DNA from: Lacrimispora saccharolytica
GTDB taxonomy: Bacteria; Bacillota; Clostridia; Lachnospirales; Lachnospiraceae
DNA: 38,440 bases
NCBI GenBank assembly: GCA_016899975.1
Contig: JACJJN010000030.1
Span: 1-38,440, forward strand
Reading direction: 5' to 3'
Each line of letters begins with the position of its first letter. Positions within the stretch are counted from its first letter, which is position 1. The notes below the pieces were generated by a model. The model was not told the origin of the DNA, ran no database searches, and saw only the letters and a list, made by a program, of their open reading frames with translations. Positions 1 to 6,239 of the stretch are shown piece after piece. The position numbers and the translations under genes were made by a program.

Positions 1-72
1 AGTATGAAAAAGAAAAGGTATGCGATCGGAACAAATCCGGAAAAATATCTGGATGAACTTATGAATTTGTAA
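1..72 (+). CDS. C-terminal end of an unidentified protein (partial)
   Basis: Frame 1 is open from the first base to a TAA at 70-72. It gives a Lys-rich tail of 23 residues ending in YLDELMNL. The start lies outside the window. I do not recognise the family from so short a piece. It is followed by a promoter-bearing intergenic region with no clear terminator, so it need not be co-transcribed with the next gene. Confidence 0.45.
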   Translation, partial: SMKKKRYAIGTNPEKYLDELMNL

Positions 73-107
73 AAAAAACGAAAATCGATAGGTTTAGTTG
101 GGAAACA

Positions 108-129
108 CATTCATGCGTTTGTCGTGACG
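108..129 (+). repeat. 22-nt dispersed repeat, copy 1 (inverted match at 38299-38320)
   Basis: These 22 bases are identical to the reverse complement of 38299-38320. The segment begins CATTCATGCG and ends GTCGTGACG. It lies in the non-coding stretch between the partial gene and the phosphodiesterase gene. The other copy forms the far end of the GC-rich repeat block after trmD. This suggests a remnant or edge of the same repeat family. Confidence 0.7.
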
Positions 130-145
130 GAAAGCCGGAAAACAG

Positions 146-174
146 TTTTGAGAAATCCTGTTCTGTGATATAAT
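146..174 (+). promoter_or_regulatory. Promoter of the phosphodiesterase gene
   Basis: A perfect -10 box TATAAT lies at 169-174 with an extended TGa just before it. The best-spaced -35 is a weak TTTTGA at 146-151, 17 bases upstream. A closer TTGAGA at 148-153 would be only 15 bases away. Transcription would start near 181. Confidence 0.6.
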
Positions 175-180
175 AGTATT

Positions 181-293
181 CTATACAGATGATCTGTGGT
201 TGCTGTTCACTGTGTGTGCAGCAACCATTTCTGCAATCTTCCGGTATTTTGAGGATCGGGAGATTGCAACAGAAACAGGAAAAGGATGATACC
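181..293 (+). promoter_or_regulatory. Structured 5' leader with two hairpins before the phosphodiesterase gene
   Basis: Two hairpins can be read in the leader. In the first, GGTTGCTG (198-205) pairs with CAGCAACC (219-226). In the second, 232-243 pairs with 257-268 over 12 pairs including one G-T wobble that is stable only in the + strand RNA. Neither is followed by a T-run, so these are not ordinary terminators. I do not recognise a known riboswitch class. The ribosome binding site (AGGAAAAGGA) lies downstream of both hairpins. Confidence 0.45.
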
Positions 294-2129
294 ATGAAAC
301 GACTTCTGAGCGATGTCTGGCAGTTATTACAGAAAAACTGGATCAGCCTGCTTATTTTTGAAATTTTTTACCGGATCTTTTTTAATGAGCTTGTCACGCG
401 GACAGCGGATGCAGCCGTTGAATTTTCTTTGAAATGTCAGGGCTACAGCTATATGACTGCGGAAAATTTCATGGAATTCATCCGTTACCCGCTGACGATT
501 CTTTTCATCCTGCTGGGGCTTTTGCTGGTGATGCTGCTGATCCTGTTTGAAGTCTGTGCGCTGTTCGGATGTATGGAAGCCTCCTGGAAAAAGCAGAGGG
601 TCCATGTGCCGGAAATGCTTTGCATGGGTGCTGTCGGGTGCGTCCGCTTTCTGCGGAGAAGGCCGGCGGGATGGGCGCTGTACATTGCCTGTTCCGTGCC
701 CTGTCTGCTTCTTCAGGCAGTCTATGGGATGATCGTGCACATGAAACTTCTGCAGAATACCGTGGTCAGGATTTTTGAGGCATTTCCGAATTTTGTGCTC
801 CCGGGTATTCTGGCGGGAGTGCTTCTGGTTTTGTCGATCCTGTATACGTATTCGCTTCCGTTCCGCATACTGATGGAAGAACCGGAACGGAAGACCTTGC
901 AGAGGGTGTGGAATGCGCTGGGCGGCAGCTGGAAACAGGTCGGCAGGGCGCTTGGAAAGGAACTGAAAAAGTATTTTCTTTTGCAGGTTTTGCTGTTGGC
1001 TGTGCTGTTTGTTCTGTACCTGGCCTCCCATGTGCTGATCGTACTGTATGTCATGGCGGCGGGTCAGCCTCAGGCGCTGGTCAGTTCCGTACTGGTCTAT
1101 GCGGACGGTGCAAAATATGTGCTGAGCGGGATCGCTGCGTCATTGGGGATCACAGGAACATTGTTGTATCTCTATCTGTTCTTTGTGAGGGCAGACAGAG
1201 AAGATTATCAAATCGAACGTAAAACGAAAAAAACGCCTTCCCGGCTGCGCAGGATCCTGGCGGGCAGGGTGACGGCGGTTTTGCTGACCGTCCTGCTTCT
1301 TGGGGCGGAAAGTGTCTATCTGATTTATATGGTCCAACGGGAGCATCCGAGGGCGACGGCTTCCGCCGAATATATTTCTGTTTCCGCCCATCGGGGAGGG
1401 GCAGGAAAAGCGCCGGAAAATACCATAAGCGCACTGGAGTATGCCATTGAGAGTATGTCGGATTTTGCCGAGATCGATGTGCAGGAAACAAAAGATGGGG
1501 AAGTAGTGCTGATGCACGATTCCAACCTGAAGAGGACCACCGGTCTGAATGCGAACATCTGGACAATAACTTATGAGGAACTTCAGCAGCTGGATGCCGG
1601 GGTGCGTTTTAATAAAAGTTTCCGCGGAGAAAAAATACCGACCCTGGAGGAGGCAATGGAGACGGCGCGGGGAAAGATCCAGCTGAACATCGAGGTGAAG
1701 TATAACGGGCATAATCAAAATATTGTCCGCAAAGTCGTCCGGATCATAGAGGAACAGGACTTTGTGGACAACTGTGTGCTGACTTCCATGAATTATAAAT
1801 TTCTGCAGCAGGCAAAAGAGCTGAACCCGGACATCCGTACGGGCTATACGATGAATATGACTTACGGGGATCTGGAAGATATGGACGGTGCAGATTTCTT
1901 TTCGGTGAAGCACACCTATATCACCGAACAGTTTGTGGAAAAGGTCCACAATCTTGGAAAGGAAGTCTATGCGTGGACACTGAATTATCAGGGCGATATC
2001 CAGCGGATGGTCAATTGCGAGGTGGACAACATCATCACGGATGAACCTGAGTTGGTCCGCCAGGTAATCCTCGGTGAGACCAGCCAGTCTCCGGGCTTTG
2101 CAGAACTGCTGAAATATGCTTTGAAATAG
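294..2129 (+). CDS. Membrane-anchored glycerophosphodiester phosphodiesterase
   Basis: The 611-residue protein has two parts. Residues 1 to about 360 contain several hydrophobic segments and match the style of the glycerophosphoryl diester phosphodiesterase membrane domain. The remaining 245 residues are a GDPD catalytic domain: the HRGG motif begins at His366, followed by APENT, an E-x-D metal site in AEIDVQ, and a second His in VVLMHDSNL. The family hydrolyses glycerophosphodiesters to glycerol-3-phosphate and an alcohol; some members act on lipoteichoic acid or glycolipid. The membrane fusion suggests action at the cell surface. The ATG at 294 was chosen over one at 189 because it has a ribosome binding site and follows the leader; the upstream extension has no domain character. 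It has its own promoter and is followed by the promoter of the FtsW-type gene, whose -35 overlaps its last codons. Confidence 0.9.
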   Translation: MKRLLSDVWQLLQKNWISLLIFEIFYRIFFNELVTRTADAAVEFSLKCQGYSYMTAENFMEFIRYPLTILFILLGLLLVMLLILFEVCALFGCMEASWKKQRVHVPEMLCMGAVGCVRFLRRRPAGWALYIACSVPCLLLQAVYGMIVHMKLLQNTVVRIFEAFPNFVLPGILAGVLLVLSILYTYSLPFRILMEEPERKTLQRVWNALGGSWKQVGRALGKELKKYFLLQVLLLAVLFVLYLASHVLIVLYVMAAGQPQALVSSVLVYADGAKYVLSGIAASLGITGTLLYLYLFFVRADREDYQIERKTKKTPSRLRRILAGRVTAVLLTVLLLGAESVYLIYMVQREHPRATASAEYISVSAHRGGAGKAPENTISALEYAIESMSDFAEIDVQETKDGEVVLMHDSNLKRTTGLNANIWTITYEELQQLDAGVRFNKSFRGEKIPTLEEAMETARGKIQLNIEVKYNGHNQNIVRKVVRIIEEQDFVDNCVLTSMNYKFLQQAKELNPDIRTGYTMNMTYGDLEDMDGADFFSVKHTYITEQFVEKVHNLGKEVYAWTLNYQGDIQRMVNCEVDNIITDEPELVRQVILGETSQSPGFAELLKYALK

Positions 2130-2149
2130 GTCTGCAACTATGCTATACT
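2121..2149 (+). promoter_or_regulatory. Promoter of the FtsW/RodA-type gene and its leader
   Basis: TTGAAA at 2121-2126, a 17-base spacer and TATACT at 2144-2149 form a strong sigma-A-type promoter. The -35 box overlaps the last codons and stop of the phosphodiesterase gene. The predicted start of transcription is near 2156. Confidence 0.75.
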
Positions 2150-2155
2150 GTAGTT

Positions 2156-2326
2156 ATTAAAGGTGTGTTTGAGATTGCTTCCTGCCAGTTGCAAACACAC
2201 TCCAGGGGAGAAGCTCCCGAAAGGGACGAGTGCAGAAAAAACAGCGGTTCAGCGGACTGCCGAAGAGCAGATCTGTTTTCGGAACGGGAGGCTGGGCAGC
2301 GGCAGGTGAAGAAGGGTTATAGTTAT
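2156..2326 (+). promoter_or_regulatory. Long structured 5' leader RNA of unknown class
   Basis: About 170 bases separate the predicted transcription start from the ATG at 2327. The leader has a perfect 9-bp helix (2163-2171 with 2192-2200), a GGGAG/CTCCC hairpin (2206-2210 with 2214-2218), and a hairpin with outer CCGAA/TTCGG (2260-2264 with 2278-2282) and inner CAG/CTG. CTGCC at 2257-2261 can also pair with GGCAG at 2301-2305, close to the ribosome binding site. No coding potential is convincing. I compared it from memory with T-box, yybP, ydaO, GEMM, THF, glmS, fluoride, ZTP and ykkC elements and saw no match. Confidence 0.5.
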
Positions 2327-3532
2327 ATGAGTAGAAGTAATAATACGGGGGTAAGAACAAGAAAAAGGATCATAGGGTATTATGATTACAATTTGCTGGC
2401 ATGTCTGATCTTGCTTTTGTCTTTCGGACTGATCGTACTGTACAGCGCCAGTGCGTATGAAGCTTATGCCAGTGCCAATATTTCAGATAATATGTATTTC
2501 TTCCGGCATCAGCTGAGAAACTCTGCGATTGCGTTGATCTGGGCGGTTCTTTTGTCCAAGATTTCCTATCATTTCATGGCGCGTTTTGCCGGGGCTCTGT
2601 ATGCGGCGGGGTTTGTGCTGATGGCTTTGGTACAGTCTCCGCTGGGTGTGGAGGAGCTTGGCGCCAGGAGGTGGCTGAGAATTGGTCCGATCCAGTTCCA
2701 GCCGTCGGAGGTTGCAAAGATCGGAGTGATCGTATTCCTGCCAATGGTTCTTCTCAAGATGGGGAAGAAGTATAAGTCCTGGAAGGGGCAGCTGCTGATT
2801 CTTTCTATGGGAGCGCTGCAGGCAGTGGGCGCCTGGAAACTGACGGAAAATCTGAGTACAGGCATTATTATTTTCCTGATCACAGTGGTGATCTGGCTGG
2901 TCTCTTACCCGGATATCAAAAAATATCTGATTTTTGGGGGAGGCATTGCCGTTGCCGGGGTGGGAATCCTTCTGTACCTGAAGGATCATCTGAATCTGTT
3001 GGAATCGGAGGACGGAGGTTTCCGGATCCAGCGTATCTACGAGTGGCTTTCCGGCGGAAGCTATCAGATCCATCAGGGGCTCTATGCGATCGGTTCCGGA
3101 GGATTTTTCGGCAAGGGTTTGGGCAACAGCACCCAGAAGCTGGGAACGATTCCCGAGGCGCAGAATGATATGATCTTTTCCATTGTATGTGAGGAACTTG
3201 GGGTATTTGGAGCGATTCTTCTGCTTCTGATGTTCGGATACCTTCTGTACCGGCTTTTCATGATCGCCCAGAATGCGCCGGACCTTTATGGTACACTGGT
3301 GGTCACAGGCGTTTTTGCCCATATTGCGATCCAGGTGATCCTGAACCTTCTGGTTGTTCTGAATATGATGCCGGCAACCGGCATTACCCTGCCGTTTATC
3401 AGTTATGGAGGAACGTCCATGATGTTCCTGATGACAGAACTTGGGATTGCTCTTTCGGTGGCAAATTCCATACGTTTTAAGGAAACAGTTGTTGTGCAGG
3501 AACATGAGAAAAATGTATTGACAAATGTATAA
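2327..3532 (+). CDS. FtsW/RodA/SpoVE family peptidoglycan glycosyltransferase
   Basis: This 401-residue polytopic membrane protein belongs to the SEDS family, which polymerises lipid II into glycan strands with a class B penicillin-binding protein. Diagnostic stretches are LVLYSAS in the first membrane segment, the loop with ARRWLRIGPIQFQPSEVAK, and the C-terminal PATGITLPFISYGGTS motif. Length and about ten hydrophobic segments fit the family. The ATG at 2327 was preferred to an in-frame ATG at 2165 because AGAAGGG lies just upstream and the extra 54 residues would be encoded by the structured leader. I cannot decide between FtsW (division), RodA (elongation) and SpoVE (sporulation). No partner penicillin-binding protein gene is adjacent. 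Confidence 0.92.
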   Translation: MSRSNNTGVRTRKRIIGYYDYNLLACLILLLSFGLIVLYSASAYEAYASANISDNMYFFRHQLRNSAIALIWAVLLSKISYHFMARFAGALYAAGFVLMALVQSPLGVEELGARRWLRIGPIQFQPSEVAKIGVIVFLPMVLLKMGKKYKSWKGQLLILSMGALQAVGAWKLTENLSTGIIIFLITVVIWLVSYPDIKKYLIFGGGIAVAGVGILLYLKDHLNLLESEDGGFRIQRIYEWLSGGSYQIHQGLYAIGSGGFFGKGLGNSTQKLGTIPEAQNDMIFSIVCEELGVFGAILLLLMFGYLLYRLFMIAQNAPDLYGTLVVTGVFAHIAIQVILNLLVVLNMMPATGITLPFISYGGTSMMFLMTELGIALSVANSIRFKETVVVQEHEKNVLTNV

Positions 3533-3546
3533 AGAACAGATACACT
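3518..3546 (+). promoter_or_regulatory. Candidate promoter for acpP-sirtuin homologue
   Basis: TTGACA at 3518-3523 is followed after 17 bases by TACACT at 3541-3546. The -35 box is perfect and the -10 box is moderate. It sits across the end of the FtsW-type gene and would give acpP its own start. Confidence 0.55.
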
Positions 3547-3596
3547 CATTCATGAAAAAAACAGCTGTCTTCTGGACGGAAAGGAGTTAGAGTACG

Positions 3597-3830
3597 ATGT
3601 TAGAAAAGATGAAAGAGATTCTTGCAGAGCAGTTGGGCTGCGATGCCGACATGATTACAGAGGAGACTTCTTTTAAGGATGACCTGGGTGCAGATTCCCT
3701 GGATCTGCTGGAAGTGATCATGGCACTGGAGGATGAATACGGAATCGAGATGAACACGGAGGATCTCTCCGACCTCAATACCGTAGGTGATGTGATGAAT
3801 TACCTGAAAGAAAGCGGGATTGAAATCTAA
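3597..3830 (+). CDS. acpP: Acyl carrier protein
   Basis: The product is 77 residues, strongly acidic and helical. It has the phosphopantetheine attachment motif GADSLDLLE, with Ser in DSLD as the attachment site. Acyl carrier proteins carry growing acyl chains as thioesters for fatty acid, phospholipid or other synthases. AAAGGAGT lies 8 bases before the ATG. It is not in a fab cluster: upstream is an FtsW-type gene and downstream, 51 bases away, is a sirtuin-fold gene. A second, different acyl carrier protein lies after plsX at 27014, so this copy may be the specialised one or the main one; the sequence alone does not tell. Confidence 0.95.
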   Translation: MLEKMKEILAEQLGCDADMITEETSFKDDLGADSLDLLEVIMALEDEYGIEMNTEDLSDLNTVGDVMNYLKESGIEI

Positions 3831-3881
3831 GAGTTTCCTGACTTTCGTGGGATAAAAAACAGAAAAGGGGGCCGAATACAG

Positions 3882-4607
3882 ATGAGTAGTTTGGAGTATG
3901 TAAAGAAGGTACTGGCAGATGCGGAACGTGTGGTATGTCTGGTAGGACGAGGAACGACCTTCCAAACAGGATGTCAGCTGTATGACGGGGATTTTGAGTA
4001 CGAGATCGAATCCCGTTATGGCCTCTCGGTGGAAGAGATTTTTTCAGAGTCCTATTATAACAACCGGACAAGAGAGTTTTTCGAATTCTACAGAGAAGAG
4101 GTTCTGAAACATTGCGGAGAGCCCAATGCGGTTTATCAGACGCTGGCGAGGATGGAACAGGACGGCAAACTGATCGGTATTATTTCCCGGAGTATTTTCG
4201 GACTGTGTGGGCGTGCCGGATGTAAAAACGTTGTGGATATCCACGGAACCATTTTTGAAAACAGCTGTCCGCGATGCGGCAGAAAATATGATTACCATTA
4301 TATTCTGGATCATAAGCCGATTCCTTACTGTGAAAACTGCAGGGCGGTGGTGCGGCCTCAGATCGTGCTGACCGGCGAGATGGTCAGCAATGACAAGGTT
4401 ACCCGCGCGACAGAACTGGTATCCAGAGCGGATGTTCTGCTGATCCTTGGTTCTACCATGCAGTCTTATCTGACCAAGAGTTTTATCAAATATTTTAACG
4501 GATCCAAGGTACTGCTCGTCAACTGGGCGGAGCATTATTCGGACGTCAAGGCGGATGGAGTGTGCATTGGAAATCTTCCGGAAATTCTCCCAAAGATATA
4601 TCCGTAG
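3882..4607 (+). CDS. Sirtuin (Sir2) family protein with altered catalytic motifs
   Basis: The 241-residue protein follows the sirtuin layout. An N-terminal Rossmann glycine motif is at residues 22-26, a segment equivalent to the TQNIDGL motif is at 102-108, and the conserved His is at 121 in DIHG. A zinc site is formed by C129, C132, C150 and C153, followed by RPQIVLTGE and a GSTMQ segment replacing GTSL. Several residues differ from active sirtuins: GAG-x-S is GRGTT, the GIPD(F/Y)R loop is GCQLYDGD, and TQNID is SRSIF, so the Asn and Asp that bind nicotinamide and ribose are absent. Active sirtuins remove acyl groups from lysine using NAD+; this one may bind a nucleotide without that chemistry, or use another. 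It shares a probable operon with acpP. Whether it acts on acylated partners is unknown. Confidence 0.8.
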   Translation: MSSLEYVKKVLADAERVVCLVGRGTTFQTGCQLYDGDFEYEIESRYGLSVEEIFSESYYNNRTREFFEFYREEVLKHCGEPNAVYQTLARMEQDGKLIGIISRSIFGLCGRAGCKNVVDIHGTIFENSCPRCGRKYDYHYILDHKPIPYCENCRAVVRPQIVLTGEMVSNDKVTRATELVSRADVLLILGSTMQSYLTKSFIKYFNGSKVLLVNWAEHYSDVKADGVCIGNLPEILPKIYP

Positions 4608-4613
4608 AAACAG

Positions 4614-4643
4614 TTGCCAACCGGCGAGTGCGTGGTTTATAAT
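4614..4643 (+). promoter_or_regulatory. Promoter of gltX and the helicase gene
   Basis: TTGCCA at 4614-4619, an 18-base spacer and a perfect TATAAT at 4638-4643 form a good promoter. Transcription would begin around 4650, inside the left arm of the hairpin described next. Confidence 0.65.
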
Positions 4644-4698
4644 AAGGTGGTTCCGGAACGTATGTCTGATATACAGGCGTACGTTCCGGAACCACCTT
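4644..4698 (+). repeat. 25-bp hairpin at the predicted 5' end of the gltX transcript
   Basis: Positions 4644-4662 and 4680-4698 are perfect 19-bp inverted repeats. Inside them six more pairs (4663-4668 with 4674-4679) close a 5-base loop ATATA. Two of the inner pairs are T-G, which hold only in the + strand RNA, so the + transcript is probably the functional form. No T-run follows on either strand, which argues against a terminator. With the promoter just upstream, most of this hairpin would form the very start of the gltX message. Confidence 0.7.
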
Positions 4699-4772
4699 GC
4701 TGTCAGGGCAGAATGGAACAAAACGGTATTTTTTCGAAAGACAGATAGAAAGAAAAACAGGAGTGAAAACAA

Positions 4773-6233
4773 ATGAGCAAAGTAAAAACAAGGTTTGCAC
4801 CGAGTCCTACAGGACGTATGCATGTGGGAAATCTGCGTACTGCGCTGTACGCATATCTGATCGCGAAACATGAAGGCGGAGATTTCATGCTCCGCATTGA
4901 AGATACAGACCAGGAGCGTTTTATGGAAGGTGCGCTGGATATCATTTATCATACGCTGTCCGAGACAGGACTGCACCATGATGAGGGTCCGGACAAGGAC
5001 GGCGGCTGCGGCCCATATGTGCAGAGTGAGAGAAATGCTTCCGGACTTTATCTGAAATACGCGAAACAGCTGGTAGAGCAGGGAGACGCCTACTATTGTT
5101 TCTGTGACCAGAAGCGTCTGAGCCAGTGCAAGAGAAACGTCAATGGAAAGGAAATTTCCATTTATGACAAACACTGTCTGCATCTGTCCAAAGAAGAAGT
5201 GGAAGCAAATCTGGCGGCAGGCAAGCCCTACGTCATCCGCTTCAATATGCCGACAGAGGGAACCACAACGTTCCATGATGAGATTTACGGAAATATCACC
5301 GTCAACAATGAGGAGCTGGAGGATCTGATCCTGATCAAATCCGACGGATACCCGACGTATAATTTCGCCAACGTGGTGGACGATCATCTGATGGGGATCA
5401 CCCATGTGGTGCGCGGCAACGAGTACCTTTCCTCTTCGCCGAAATACAATCGGATCTATGAGGCGTTTGGCTGGGAGGTGCCGGTTTATGTCCACTGTCC
5501 GCTGATCACCAACGAGGAACATCAGAAACTGTCCAAGAGAAGCGGCCATTCTTCCTACGAAGATCTGATCGAGCAGGGATTCCTGACGGAGGCGGTAGTC
5601 AACTTTGTGGCGCTGCTCGGCTGGTGTCCACAGGACAACCGTGAGATCTTTTCCCTGGAAGAGCTGGTGGAGGCTTTTGATTACCACCATATCAGCAAAT
5701 CTCCGGCAGTCTTCGATATGACAAAGCTGCGCTGGATGAACGGAGAATATATGAAGGCGATGGATGACGAAAAATTCTATGAGATGGCGCTTCCATATCT
5801 GAAAAAAGCCATTTCCAGAGATCTGGATCTCCGTAAAATTGCCGGAATGGTGAAGACCAGGATCGAAGTGTTCCCGGATATTTATGATCTGGTGGACTTT
5901 TTCCAGGAGGTTCCGGAGTATGAGACCTCCATGTATGTACACAAAAAGATGAAAACCAACGAAGAGACTTCTCTGACACTTCTTCAGGAAGTTCGTCCGC
6001 TTCTGGAGGCACAGGAGGACTACAGCAACGACGCGCTGTTTGAGATGCTGTCCGCCTTCGGAAAAGAGAAGGGATATAAGACCGGATATATTATGTGGCC
6101 GATCCGTACCGCGCTGTCCGGAAAACAGATGACGCCGGCAGGGGCGACAGAGATCCTGGAGATCCTTGGAAAGGAAGAGTCCCTGAAACGTCTGAACGCT
6201 GCGGTGGAAAAGCTGCAGGCTGCCCTTGCCTGA
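4773..6233 (+). CDS. gltX: Glutamyl-tRNA synthetase
   Basis: The enzyme charges tRNA-Glu (and, in many Firmicutes, tRNA-Gln before amidation) with glutamate using ATP. The 486-residue product starts with a Rossmann domain carrying the class I signature in the form HVGN at residues 17-20, after APSPTGRM. The second ATP-binding signature KLSKR is at 252-256. Length fits bacterial GluRS. CAGGAG precedes the ATG by 8 bases. No T-box can be seen in the leader, only the 5' hairpin. The helicase gene begins 6 bases after the stop, so the two are co-transcribed and probably translationally coupled. Confidence 0.97.
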   Translation: MSKVKTRFAPSPTGRMHVGNLRTALYAYLIAKHEGGDFMLRIEDTDQERFMEGALDIIYHTLSETGLHHDEGPDKDGGCGPYVQSERNASGLYLKYAKQLVEQGDAYYCFCDQKRLSQCKRNVNGKEISIYDKHCLHLSKEEVEANLAAGKPYVIRFNMPTEGTTTFHDEIYGNITVNNEELEDLILIKSDGYPTYNFANVVDDHLMGITHVVRGNEYLSSSPKYNRIYEAFGWEVPVYVHCPLITNEEHQKLSKRSGHSSYEDLIEQGFLTEAVVNFVALLGWCPQDNREIFSLEELVEAFDYHHISKSPAVFDMTKLRWMNGEYMKAMDDEKFYEMALPYLKKAISRDLDLRKIAGMVKTRIEVFPDIYDLVDFFQEVPEYETSMYVHKKMKTNEETSLTLLQEVRPLLEAQEDYSNDALFEMLSAFGKEKGYKTGYIMWPIRTALSGKQMTPAGATEILEILGKEESLKRLNAAVEKLQAALA

Positions 6234-6239
6234 CTGCCT

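Noticed and set aside
2156-2326. Assignment of the leader to 6S RNA, SRP RNA, RNase P RNA, tmRNA or a known riboswitch
   Set aside because: Conserved core bases of these RNAs, as remembered, are missing; left as an unknown structured leader.
4608-4772. T-box riboswitch before gltX
   Set aside because: No T-box sequence, specifier loop or antiterminator could be found; only the 5' hairpin and a promoter are present.
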